The notes beneath the pieces are model-generated. The model was given only the letters and a program-made list of their open reading frames with translations. It was not told the origin of the DNA and did not search any database. From Micromonospora sp. LH3U1 (lineage in GTDB: Bacteria > Actinomycetota > Actinomycetes > Mycobacteriales > Micromonosporaceae): a DNA stretch of 64,000 nucleotides. The stretch lies in the NCBI RefSeq assembly GCF_028475105.1, contig NZ_CP116936.1, positions 2,975,501 to 3,039,500 on the forward strand, given 5' to 3'. This document shows positions 16,060 to 26,728 of this stretch, in pieces. Within the stretch, counting starts at the first letter, position 1, and every line of letters starts with the position of its first letter. The translations under genes and the position numbers were made by a program.

Positions 16060-17127
16060 ATGAGACTGGTTTCATTGAGCGAGGTGCTGCCCGGCGAGCC
16101 CGTGACCAACCGCGACATGGCCGAGCGCTTCGGCTTGCACGAGCGGTGGCTGGACTCCGTCACGGGCAACCGCACGCGCTACTTCTGCCGACCGGACAGC
16201 CCCACGGGCGTACCGAAGACCACCGGCGACCTGGCCACCGAGGCGGGGGAGCAGGCCCTGGTCCGGGCCGGTGTGGACCCGGCGGCCATCGACTTCCTCA
16301 TCCTCTCCACGGCGTCCCCGGACCACCTGATGCCGGCGACCGTCAACCTGGTCGCCGACCGGCTCGGCCTCAACGACCTGCCGACCTTTCAGCTGACCTC
16401 CGGCTGCGCCGGCGCGTTGCAGGGCCTCTACACCGCCCGCGCGCTGCTCGCCTCGGGCCTGCGCCGCGGCCTGGTCATCGGCGCCGACACCTGCCGCAAC
16501 ATGCTGCCGCCCGGCGACGCCGCGGTCCAGCTGCGGCCGGCCGAGATGGTGAACTTCGCGATGTTCGGCGACGGCGGCGGGGCGGCCGTGGTGGAGGCCG
16601 GCGAGGACGGCCCGGGCCTGCTGGTCGAGCACCTGTTCCTGCGCACCGTCGGCAAGGGCCGGGCGCCCGCCCAGATCGTCCGCTGGTACGGCGCCGCCGG
16701 CGCGCCGCAGGAGACCGGCGAGCACGGCCGCGTGGTGCGCGAGGCGATGAGCGAGGAGGACTACAAGGCGATCGAGCAGCATGTGCCGGAGGCCGCCCGG
16801 GCCATCCTCGACGAGCTGGTGGCGGTCACCGGATGGCGGCTGCCCGACGTCGAGCACGTCCTCACCCCGCAGCTCAACGGCGTGATGACCGAACGGATCC
16901 GCGAGTATCTCAGCATCGGCGAGCAGCAGGCGGTGTCCTGCGTGGCGGACACCGGCAACAACGGCAACGCGTTGCCGTTCATCCAGCTCAACCGGGCGCT
17001 GCGGCGCATCCGTGGCGGGGTGGGCGAGCGCGGCCGGATGCTGGTGGCGACCGTCGAATCGTCGAAATGGGTACTGGCCGGCATGGCGCTGCGCCACCGA
17101 CCCGAGGGCGACTCCAATGTCGATTGA
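16060..17127 (+). CDS. KASIII (FabH-like) of a tetronate-type cassette
   Basis: A 355-residue thiolase-fold synthase with an intact Cys in LTSGCAGAL (Cys116) and Asn in DTGNNGNAL. The position of the usual catalytic His (PHQAN in FabH) reads TPQLN, so that His appears replaced. It lies directly before an FkbH-like gene and a discrete ACP. Established: in tetronate pathways (e.g. AbyA1-A2-A3, RkB/RkD/RkE) the FkbH-like protein makes glyceryl-ACP, and a KASIII joins it to the beta-ketoacyl chain to release and cyclise it. Inference: it does the same here, which would explain why no integrated thioesterase is present. Chain initiation is the alternative. Its 3' end overlaps the FkbH-like start. 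Confidence 0.82.
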   Translation: MRLVSLSEVLPGEPVTNRDMAERFGLHERWLDSVTGNRTRYFCRPDSPTGVPKTTGDLATEAGEQALVRAGVDPAAIDFLILSTASPDHLMPATVNLVADRLGLNDLPTFQLTSGCAGALQGLYTARALLASGLRRGLVIGADTCRNMLPPGDAAVQLRPAEMVNFAMFGDGGGAAVVEAGEDGPGLLVEHLFLRTVGKGRAPAQIVRWYGAAGAPQETGEHGRVVREAMSEEDYKAIEQHVPEAARAILDELVAVTGWRLPDVEHVLTPQLNGVMTERIREYLSIGEQQAVSCVADTGNNGNALPFIQLNRALRRIRGGVGERGRMLVATVESSKWVLAGMALRHRPEGDSNVD

Positions 17128-19023
17128 CCACAGCGTCCCGCCCGCCCCGGCCACCGGCCGGGTCGCGCTGGCCGAGTTGCGGGCCACTCTCGGCGCCATC
17201 CCGCCGGATCTCGCGGCGGTCCGCGAGCTGCTCGGCCGGGTGCCCGACCCCTCGATCTGGAGGCGGCCGGCCGCCTCCTGCACGGCGCCCGCGGCCGCGC
17301 CGCACTTGCCGGTGCGGACCTGCCGCGGACGACCGTGGCCCTGCTCGGCAGCTCCACCCTGGACGCGCTGCCCCCGATGATCACCGCGGCGGCGCTCCGC
17401 CGCGGGATCCTCCCCGAGGTCCGGATGGCCGGGTTCAACCAATGGCAGCTGGAGATCGCCGCCGGCGCGCCGGAGCTGTCCACGCTGCGTCCCCGGCTGG
17501 TTGCCTGCCTGCTCGACGACGCGGCGGTCTTCGACCGGGTGGCCGACCCGGTCGACCTCGACGAGGTCGAAGCCCGTTGCGTCGCCTTCCCGACGGAGGT
17601 TGCCACCTGGGCCACCGCCGCCCGCGAGACGCTGGGCGGCCTGACAGTGCTCGGCACCATCCCGCTGAGCCCGCTGCGGTCGCGCCGGCTGGTGAGCTAC
17701 GCCGCCCGTGCCCGGCTCGCCGCAGTGTGGTCGCGGATGAACGCCGAGTTGGCCGGCCTGGCCGCCGACCTGCCGTCGGCCGTGGTACTGGACTTCCCGG
17801 ACCTCGCCGAGACGGCCGGCGGCATCTTCGCGGGCGACCGGATGCGCCACGTCGCGGGCCACGCCTACAGGCCCAGCTACCTGCTCGCGTACGCCGAGGA
17901 GCTGTCCCGGGTCGCCGCCGCCGACCTGGGCCGGTCCGCCAAGTGCCTGGTGCTCGACCTGGACAACACGGTCTGGGACGGCGTGGTCGGTGACGTCGGC
18001 ACCGCCGGGCTGCGGGTTGGCGGCAGCTATCCGGGGACCGCGCACACCGAGCTCCAGCGGCTTGCCCGCGACCTGTCTGCACAGGGCGTCCTGCTCGCGG
18101 TCAGCTCCAAGAACGACGACCCGCTCGCCGTCGAGGCGCTCGACACCCACCCCGAGATGCTGCTGCGCAGCGAGCACTTCGTGGCCCGACGGATCGACTG
18201 GGAGCCCAAGGCCGGCAACGTCCGGGCCATCGCCGCCGAGCTGAACCTCGGCAGCGACGCCTTCGTCTTCGTCGACGACAACCCGGTCGAGCGGGAACTG
18301 ATGCGCCGGATGGCGCCCGAGGTCGCCACCGTCGAGTTGCCCGACGACCCGGCGGGTTACGCCGGCGCGCTCGCCGCCCGCGGCGACTTCCTGGTGCTGT
18401 CGCTGACCGACGAGGACCGCGACCGCACCACTTCGTACCGCGCCCGGGCCCGGAGCCGGGAGATCGAGCAGCAGGCGACCAGCCTGGAGGATCACCTGGC
18501 ACAACTCGGCTCGCGGCTCACCGTCGAGCCGCTGACGCCGATGAACGCCGGCCGGATCACACAGTTGTTCGCCAAGACCAACCAGTTCAACCTCACCGGC
18601 GTTCGGTACGGCGCGGCCGAGGTGGACCGGTCCGGCACGGACGGCGCACCCACCTTCTTCGCGGCCCGGCTCAGCGACCGGTTCGGCGACCACGGGCTGA
18701 TCGCCGCGATCGCCCTCGACCGGGCCGCGGACGGCGCCTGGACGGTCGGCAACTTCGTGCTCAGCTGCCGGGTGTTCAGCCGCGGCGTGGAAAGCACGCT
18801 GCTCGGCCTGGTGCTGCGGTCGGCGGCCGCAGCCGGGGCGCCCGGCGTCGCCGGCACGTTCCGGGCGACCGACCGCAACGGCCGGTTCGCCGGCCTCTAT
18901 CCGTCGCTCGGCTTCCGCCCCACCACCGCTGCCGGCGAGTTCCGGCACGACCTGGCGCGGCTGCCCGACCTGAGTCCCTTCATCGAGATCACGCATGAAT
19001 CGGAGGTGTTCCGTGCTGGCTGA
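17117..19023 (+). CDS. FkbH-like glyceryl-ACP synthase (frameshifted near N-terminus)
   Basis: HAD-type fold protein with the FkbH phosphatase signature LVLDLDNTVWDGVVGD and Cys-free catalytic DxD, followed by AVSSKNDDPLAVEAL, WEPKAGNVRAIAAELN and FVFVDDNPVERELM. The C-terminal GNAT-like acyl carrier region includes KTNQFNLTG and DRFGDHGLI. Family knowledge: it takes D-1,3-bisphosphoglycerate, dephosphorylates it and loads glyceryl onto an ACP. The ATG at 17117 overlaps the KASIII gene. After PDPSIW (about 17258-17262) the frame shifts as if one G were lost, then runs on cleanly (EAAGRLLHGAR). Full length would be ~635 residues. If the frameshift is real, the core could restart at GTG 17335. 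No hydroxyacyl or acyl dehydrogenases for hydroxymalonyl-ACP are present, so glyceryl itself is the likely unit. Confidence 0.88.
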
Positions 19024-19258
19024 GGACCTGGTGGTCGAGGTCATCACCGACCTGCTCGACCTGCCCGGCAAGACCCTCGCGGCGGGCACCCCGCTCGTCG
19101 CGGTGGACGGCTGGGACTCGGTCAACGCGCTGCGGGTGCTGGTGTACCTGGAGCGCGAGACGGGCCGGCCGCTCGACTACGAGCGGTTTGCCGCGGCCGC
19201 CACGGTCGGCGACCTCGCGGAGCTCGTCGACCGGACCGGCGCGGGGACGCCCCGATGA
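19013..19258 (+). CDS. Discrete acyl carrier protein (glyceryl-ACP type)
   Basis: An 81-residue ACP with the phosphopantetheine attachment Ser in DGWDSVNALRVL (residue ~36) and the following helix VYLERETGRPLDYERF. Start: GTG 19013, 7 bases after CGGAGGTG; it overlaps the FkbH-like stop. The DGWDSV wording resembles the ACPs paired with FkbH-like enzymes, not modular PKS ACPs (LGLDSL). Inference: it carries the glyceryl unit between the FkbH-like protein and the KASIII. Its stop overlaps the monooxygenase start by 4 bases, giving a tightly coupled cassette. Confidence 0.9.
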   Translation: MLAEDLVVEVITDLLDLPGKTLAAGTPLVAVDGWDSVNALRVLVYLERETGRPLDYERFAAAATVGDLAELVDRTGAGTPR

Positions 19259-20505
19259 GCGCCGTGCAGGAGACGGACGTCCTGATCGTCGGCGGCGGGC
19301 CGGCCGGCGCGCTGCTCGGCTTCCTGCTGGCCCGCCGCGGCGTCGGTGTGCTCGTGGTCGAGAAGCAGACCTCCCTGGAGCGCGACTTCCGGGGCGAGAC
19401 CGTGGCCGCGCCGTCGGTCGTGACACTGCGCCGGCTCGGCTTCGGCCCGGCGCTCGACGACCACGGCTTCCTGCGCACCGAGGGCGTCACGATGCGGATG
19501 GAGGGCCGTCGGGTGATGCACGTCGACTACCGGCGGTTCGGGCTCGGCGAGGTGCCGGTCGACATCCCGCAGCCCGCGCTCATCGCGATGTTCGCGGACG
19601 CGGCCGCGCAGTACCCGACGTTCGAGTACCGCTTCGGTGTCTCGTTCACCGGCCTGGTACGCGACGGCGACACCGTCACCGGCGCCCGCCTGCGCAGCCG
19701 CGACGGCACGACGACCGAGGTGCGCGCCCGGCTCGTGGTCGGTGCCGACGGCCGGTTCTCCAAGGTGCGGCACGCGGCCGGCATCACCGCCGACGTGCAG
19801 CACATGGCCCGCGACTTCCTGTCCTTCAAGCTGCCCCGGCCGGCCGACTGGGGCCTGCAGGCGGAGCTCGTCGTCGACCGCGACCGGCACCTGGTGGTGC
19901 TGCCGACGTTCCCGGACTTCCTGCGGATCGGCCACAACCTGCCGAAGCGAGGGCTCGGCGCACTACGCAAGGCGGGCTTCGCGCCGTTCAAGGCGGGCAT
20001 CATGGCGCTCGACCCGCGGCTGGCCCCGGTCGTCGCGGAGCACCTGAACTCGTGGGACGACACGTCGTTCCTGGAGATCTTCACGGCCGAGGTGCCGGAG
20101 TGGACCCGGGACGGCCTGGTCCTGATCGGCGACGCCTCGCACACCTGCACGCCGATCCTCGGCCAGGGCGTCAACCTGGCCATCCAGGATGCGGTGGTGA
20201 TCGCGCCGATCATCGCCAACGCCCTGTCCGGCGCCGGCCCGATCCCCGCCTCGGCGTTCGCCGGATTCGTGACCGAACGGCGCCGCCACAAGGCGCACGT
20301 CACCAGCTTCCAGCGGCTCCAGGAGAAGGCGCTGGCCACCGGCAGCACGCCCGGTGTGCTGTTGCGCCGCGCCCGGTACCGGCTGCTCGACGCGCTGCCG
20401 CTGAAGTACCGGATTTTCGGCGGCGTCCTGAACGCTCCGCACGGCATCGACCCGGTCGACCTGGCCCCGGATGCCGGCGGCACCCGGCAGGGCCTCGGCG
20501 TCTGA
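19255..20505 (+). CDS. FAD-dependent monooxygenase (group A, PHBH fold)
   Basis: A 416-residue flavoprotein with the N-terminal dinucleotide motif VLIVGGGPAGALLGFLLARR (residues ~9-28), the central DG motif VVGADGRFSKVR (~160-171) and the GD motif LIGDASHTCTPILGQGVNLA (~291-310). This is the class of NAD(P)H-dependent aromatic and polyketide hydroxylases and epoxidases. There is no N-terminal signal and no membrane segment. It is translationally coupled to the ACP gene, so it may oxidise an ACP-bound or released intermediate of the same cassette. It could instead be a late tailoring hydroxylase. The substrate is not predictable. Confidence 0.88.
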   Translation: MSAVQETDVLIVGGGPAGALLGFLLARRGVGVLVVEKQTSLERDFRGETVAAPSVVTLRRLGFGPALDDHGFLRTEGVTMRMEGRRVMHVDYRRFGLGEVPVDIPQPALIAMFADAAAQYPTFEYRFGVSFTGLVRDGDTVTGARLRSRDGTTTEVRARLVVGADGRFSKVRHAAGITADVQHMARDFLSFKLPRPADWGLQAELVVDRDRHLVVLPTFPDFLRIGHNLPKRGLGALRKAGFAPFKAGIMALDPRLAPVVAEHLNSWDDTSFLEIFTAEVPEWTRDGLVLIGDASHTCTPILGQGVNLAIQDAVVIAPIIANALSGAGPIPASAFAGFVTERRRHKAHVTSFQRLQEKALATGSTPGVLLRRARYRLLDALPLKYRIFGGVLNAPHGIDPVDLAPDAGGTRQGLGV

Positions 20506-20561
20506 CTCACCCGGCCCTGCAACTCCGTTCCTCTCTTCGTCGACATCGAGGCGGTCCCGTG

Positions 20562-23500
20562 ATGCATGACAACGACCCTGCCGGCGACCCGACCCAGCTC
20601 CTGGCCGTGGTGGGCATGGCCGGGCGGTTCCCGAACGCGCCCGACCTGGACGCCTTCTGGCAGCTGCTGGCCGACGGCGGTGACGCCATCCGGCCGGTGC
20701 CGCCGGAGCGCTGGGACGCCACCGCCCAGCTCGACCCGGAGCGGGCGGTGCAGGACGTCGGCGGCTTCCTCGACGGCGTTGACCAGTTCGACCCCGGCTT
20801 CTTCGGCATCTCCCCGCGCGAGGCCGCGGACATCGACCCGCAACAGCGGCTGATGCTCGAGGTGGCCTGGCGGGCGCTGGAGGACGCCGGCCAGCCGGCC
20901 GCGGCGCTGCGGGGCACGCGTACCGGCGTGTACGTCGGCGCGTCCTGGCACGACTACGAGATCCTGCGCAAGGAGCGGGGCGCAGGCGCCACCCAGCACA
21001 GCACGGTGGGCAACGCCCTGGACGTGATCGCCGCCCGGGTCTCGTACTTCCTGGGCGCCACCGGCCCGTCGCTGGTGGTCGAGACCGGGTGCTCGTCGTC
21101 GCTGGTGGCTCTGCACCTGGCCGGCCAGGCACTGCGCACCGGCGAGATCGACGCGGCCCTGGTCGGGGGAGTCAACCTGATCCTCGCGCCGGACGTCTCG
21201 ATCGGGCTGACCCACTTCGGCGGCCTGTCCCCGGAGGGCCGGTGCAAAGCTTTCGCCGCAGACGCCGACGGGTTCGTCCGGGCCGAGGGCATCGCCGGGC
21301 TGTATCTCAAGCGGCTGGACCGGGCGATCGCCGACGGCGACCGGATCCAGGGCGTGATCGTGCGGACCGTGGTGAACAACGACGGCGGCGGGGACAGCCT
21401 GGTCACGCCGAACCCCGCCGGCCAGGAGGACCTGTTGCGCCGGGCGTACACCGAGGGCGGCATCCCGCTGGACCGGCTCGCCTACGTCGAGGCGCACGGC
21501 ACCGGCACCGGCCGCGGCGACCCGGTCGAGGCCGAGGCGCTCGGCCGGATCGTCGGCCAGGCGCGGGACGCGTCCGCCGGCCCGCTGCCGATCGGGTCGG
21601 TCAAGACGAACATCGGACACACCGAGGCGACCGCCGGCCTGGCCGGACTGCTCAAGGTGCTGCTCGCGATCCGGCACCGCACCGTGCCAGCCACCCGGCA
21701 CCGCGGCGAGCTGAACCCGGCCATCGACTTCACCGGCCTGAACCTGCGGGTGGCCACCGGTCCGGTCGCGCTGCCCGACGAGCCGCTCTTCCTCGGCGTG
21801 AACTCGTTCGGCTGGGGCGGCACGAACGCGCACGTGGTCGTCGCTGGCCCTCCGCGCGACCCGGCCGGCACCGAACCGGCGTCACCAGCCCTCGGCGTCC
21901 CGGCCGTGCTGCCGATCTCCGCGCACTCGCCGGCCGCGCTGCGCGACCGGGTGCGGGACGTGCACGGCCTACTCGCGCACGGCGCCGACCCGGTGCAGGT
22001 GGCCGGCGCCCTCGCGCACCGCGCCGACCACTTCCCGCTGCGGGTGGCCGCGCTCGCCGCCGACACCGCCGCGACGCTGGAGCGCCTCGACAAGTGGGCC
22101 GCCGACGCGGACGCCGACATCGACGGGCTGGTCACCGGCCGCGCCGAGACGGTCGGTCGGGTCGCCTTCGTCTTCCCGGGCCAAGGTTCGCAGTGGGCGG
22201 CCATGGGCCGCGACCTGTACGCCGCCAGCCCGGTCTTCCAGTCCGTGGTATACCGCTGCTCGCGGGCGATCGCGCCGCACGTCGACTGGGACCTCGCCGA
22301 GGTGCTCTCCGGCGCGGCCGGAAACGCGTGGACGTCGCGCGTCGACATGGTGCAGCCGGCCCTGTGGGCGATGTCGGTGGGGCTCGCCGAGCTGTGGCGA
22401 CACGCCGGCGTCACCCCGGACGTGGTGGTTGGGCACAGCCAGGGTGAGGTCTCCGCCGCGACCGTGGCCGGGATCCTGTCCTACGAGGACGCTGCCCTGG
22501 TCGTCGCCACCCGCAGTGCGCTCGCCGTGCGGGCGTCCGGCCGGGGCCGGATGCTCGCCGTGGCGCTCGACCCGGAGTCGGCGCGGGCGGCGCTCGCCGG
22601 GTTCGAGGACCTGGTGTCGCTCGCCGTCGAGAACGGACCGGACTCGTGCGTGCTCTCCGGCGACGGGGACGCCGTGCTCGCGCTTCGCGAGATCCTGGAG
22701 GCGGACGGCGTGCACTGCCGGCTCGTCGACGTGGACTACGCGTCGCACAGCCCGCAGATGGACGCGCTCACCCCGGCCCTGACCGCGGCGCTCGGCGCGA
22801 TCACCCCGACCGGCGGGACGGTCGAGCTGGTCTCGACGGTGCGGGCGGCCATCATGTCCGGTCCCGAGATGGGCGCGACGTACTGGGCCGAGAACCTGCG
22901 CCGTCCGGTGCGCTTCCTGACCACCGTGGACGAGCTGATCGACCGGGGGGTCACGCACCTGGTCGAGATCAGCCCGCACCCGGTCCTGCTGACCGCGCTC
23001 GAGCAGATCGCCGTGCGGCGCCCGCTCCCGCCCCGCGTGCTGACCACCCTGCGCCGGGACGCCGGGACGGTGGACGACCTGGCCGGGGCGTTCGCCGCCG
23101 CGTACGTGGCTGGTGTGGCCCCGCACGCCTACCTGCCACCGGGCCGGACCGTCCGGCTGCCCGGCGTTGCCTGGCAGCGCACCCGGAACTGGACGGAGGG
23201 CGCGCGCCGTCGCACCGGCCGGCTCGGGCTCGACGTCGTTCTCGTTCCGTCGGCCACCGAGCCCGACCTGTGGCAGGGCGAGCTGGAGCTCGGCACCGGC
23301 AGCCAGCCGTGGCTCGTCGACCACCAGGTGCACGACGCCGTGGTGGTGCCCGGGGCGGCGATGCTCGCCATCGCCCTGGCCACCGGCCGGGCCCGGACCG
23401 GGCAGGAGCCGGCCGTGCTGCGCGACGTCCGGTTCAGCGCCGACCTCACCCTGGCCGGCGACGCGGCGGCGCAGATCGGCGCGCTGTGGCGCGACGACGT

Positions 23501-26500
23501 CACCGAGGGCGGCTCGTTCACGCTGTGCTCGTTGTCGTCCGACGGATCCGGCTGGACCACCCACGCGACGGCCCGGGCGCAGCAGTCCGTCGGCACCACC
23601 CCGGTGCCCTTCCCGACCGGGCTGGCCGCGCAGAGTCCGATCGAGGCGGCGGAGTTCTACGAGGCGTGCGGGCGGCGCGGGCTGCGGTACGGCCCGGCGC
23701 TGCAGGGCGTCCGCCGGGTGTCGGTCGACGGCGCCCGCGCGCTCGGCGAGCTGGAGCTGCCGGCGAAGTGCCGGGCCGGTGCGACGGCCGCCCTGCACCC
23801 CGCGCTGTGGGACGCGGCCCTGCAGGTCAGCCTCGCCGTCAGCGAGGGCACCGCCACGGTGGTGCCGACCGAGGTGGAGCGGGTCGAACGGCACGCCGGC
23901 ACGACGCTGACAGCCGGCTGGTCGTACGCCGAGCGGCGCGACGACGGCCGGTACGACGTGCACGTCTTCGACACCGAGCGGCAGCCGGTGCTGAGCATGA
24001 TCGGGCTGTGCCTCCGGGAGTTGGCGCTGACGGCCGGCGACGACCCGGACGAGGCGCTGCTGCACCGGCTGGCGTTCCGGCCCGCCCAGTGTCCCGAGCC
24101 GGCGGAGCTCACCGGCCGGTGGCTCGTCGCCGGGACCGGCCCGCTGGCCGCCGCTCTGCCGGGGGAGGAGCTGACCGACCTGGCCGCCCTCGTCGGGGAG
24201 GAGCCGGCCGGCGTGGTGTTCCTCGTGCCGACCGCCGAGCCGGAGCAGCGTGCCGCACTGGTCCGTCTCACCGAGCTGGCCCGGTCTGCCGCGGCACTGC
24301 CCGCGCCGCCCCGGATCGCGGTGGTGACCACCGGCGCCCAGGCGGTCACCGAGGCCGATCTGCCGGATCCGGGCGCCGCCCTGTTCTGGGGCTTCACCCG
24401 CGTGCTGCGCCGCGAGCACCCGGAGCTCGCCCCCACGCTGATTGACGTCGGTGCGACCGGTGACCCGGCTGCGGTGGCGCTCGCCGTCGCCGCCGAACTG
24501 GCCACCACCGGCGACGACCAGGTGGTGCTGCGCGGCGCGGACCGCTGGGTGGGTCGGATCGTGGCCGGCCGGGCGGAGCCGGACGAGGCCGTGCCCGAGT
24601 GGCGCACTCCGGCGCAGCCGTTCCGCCTGGTGCCGGCCCGGCCGGGTCGCTGGGACGGCCTGGAGTTCCGGCCGCGGTCCCGGCGCGCTCCGGCCGACGG
24701 CGAGGTGCAGGTGGAGGTGACCGCCGCCGCGCTCAATTTCATCGACGTGATGAAGGCGATGGGCACCTACCCGGACCCGGTCGGCGGCGAGCTGCTCGGC
24801 GGCGAGTGCGCCGGGCGGATCACCGCCGTGGGCGCCGGCGTCACCGGGCTCGCCGTCGGTGACCGGGTGGTCGCCTGCGCGTTCGGCGCGATCGCCTCGC
24901 ACCTGACGGTCGACGCCGCCCGGGTGCGCCCGCTGTCCCCCGAGATCGACGACGCCGACGCGGCGGCGCTGCCGCTGGCGACGCTGACCGCCTGGTACGC
25001 GCTGGCCGACCTGGGCCGGGTACGGGCCGGCGAGACGGTGCTCGTGCACTCCGCCGCCGGCGGGCTGGGTCTGGCCGCGATCGGCGTCGCCCAGCACCTC
25101 GGCGCCGAGGTGCTGGCCACCGCGGGCACCGAGGAGAAACGCGACTACCTGCGCGGTATCGGCATACGGCACGTCTTCGACTCGCGCGACCTGTCCTGGG
25201 CCGGCGAGGTGCTGACGGCCACCGGCGGCCGCGGCGTCGACGTGGTCCTCAACTCGCTCACCGGCGCGGCGATCGACGCCGGGCTGGACGTGCTCGCCGA
25301 GGACGGCCGGTTCCTCGAGGTCGGTAAGAAGGACGTGTACGCCGGCCGCCGGATCAGCCTGGCCGCCTTCCGCAAGTCGGTCACCATCTCGGCGGTCGAC
25401 CTGGCCGGCCTGATGGACCGGCGTCCGGAACGGTTCGACCCGCTCCTCACGGAGGTGTGGGACCTGGTGACGACCGGCAAGCTACCGCGGCTGCCGGTGA
25501 CCCGGTACGACTTCGCCGGCGCCGCCGACGCGCTGCGCACGATGGCCACCGGCCGGCACATCGGCAAGCTGGTGCTGGTGGACCCGGCGACGGTCACCGC
25601 CGTGGCCCCGGAGCCGATGCCGGGCGGCCGGTTCCGGTCCGACGGCAGTTACGTGATCACCGGCGGCCTGGGCGCGCTCGGCCTCTCGCTGGCCGAGTTC
25701 GTCGCGGGGCATGGCGGCGGATCGCTCGCCCTGCTCGGGCGGCGGGCGCCGGATCAGGCCGCGGCGGACCGGATCGCAGCGCTCCGGGCCGCGGGTGCGA
25801 TGTCCGGGCGTACCCGGTGGACGTCACCAGCCGCGAGGCGCTGGCCGGGGTCCTCGACCAGGTCCGCGTCGGGCAGGCGCCGATCCGGGGTGTGGTGCAC
25901 GCCGCCGGTGTGCTCGACGACGCGACGGTCGCGACCCTGCGCCCGGAGCAGATCGAGCATGCGGTGGCGCCGAAGGCGGACGGCGCGCGGCACCTGGACG
26001 CGCTGACCGTCGGCGACCCGCTGGACCTGTTCGTGCTGTTCTCCTCGGCCGCCGCGCTCGTCGGCAACGCCGGCCAGGCCGGCTACGCGGCCGGCAACGC
26101 CTACCTGGACGGCCTCGCCGAGGCGCGCCGCCGCCGTGGCCGGCCGGCACTGTCCGTCCAGTGGGGACCGTTCGCCGACGTCGGACTCGCCGCGCAGGAC
26201 GGCAACCGCGGCGACCGCCTGTCCGAGCGCGGCATGGGCAGTTTCCCGGTCGCCCAGGCGTGGCCAGCCCTCGCCCGGTTCCTGCGCGACGGCGAGCGGG
26301 TCGTCGGCTACGTGCCGCTGAACGTGCGGCAGTGGTTCGACGCCTACCCGGACACCGCGGCGCTGCCCAGCTGGCAGGAGCTGCGGGCCGAGGGCGGCGC
26401 GGCCGGCGGCGCGGACAGCAAGGTGTTCCTGGATCGCCTGCACGGCGCGGCGCCGGACGACCGGGTGCCGTTGGTGGAGGACAAGGTGCGCGAGCTGACC

Positions 26501-26728
26501 GGGCGGGTGCTGCGCATCGATCCTGGCGCCGTGGACCAGCAGACCCCGTTCAAGGCGCTCGGGCTGGACTCGCTGATGAGCCTGGAACTGCGCAACCGCC
26601 TGGAGTCCGCGTTCGGGTTGAAGCTCTCACCCACGCTGCTCTGGACCTACGGCACGGCCGGCGCCCTTGCCTCGGTGCTGTGCGAGCAACTCCTCGACAT
26701 CGCGACGGAAACGGAACGAGTGCAGTGA
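20562..26728 (+). CDS. Type I PKS module KS-AT-DH-ER-KR-ACP (frameshifted in KR)
   Basis: Full-length product ~2,055 residues. KS (~20590-21850): nucleophile motif VETGCSSSL instead of the usual DTACSSSL, with His in EAHGTGT and NIGHTEATAG. AT (~22160-23040): GHSQGE and YASH, predicting methylmalonyl-CoA. DH (~23230-24020): HQVHDAVVVP, where the family's Gly is Asp, and HPALWDAAL. ER (~24630-25590): NADPH loop HSAAGGLGLAAIGVAQ. KR (~25640-26190): YVITGGLGALG, LDD motif (B-type) and YAAGN. ACP (~26460-26720): LGLDSLMSL. No loading domain precedes the KS. Near 25791-25797 the frame breaks (one base short) and continues as CDVRAYPVDVTSREALAG. Predicted output is a fully reduced methyl-branched unit. 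The stop overlaps the next PKS start. Confidence 0.93.

Noticed and set aside
16072..19125. 1,017-codon open frame on the minus strand opposite the KASIII, FkbH-like and ACP genes
   Set aside because: Mirror frame of high-GC genes. The residue composition (runs of R, G, A, E, H, Q) has no recognisable domain, and the opposite strand encodes clear families.
17117..19258. FkbH-like and ACP genes as a methoxymalonyl/hydroxymalonyl-ACP pathway
   Set aside because: The two dehydrogenases and the O-methyltransferase needed are absent, while a KASIII is directly attached, favouring direct use of glyceryl-ACP.
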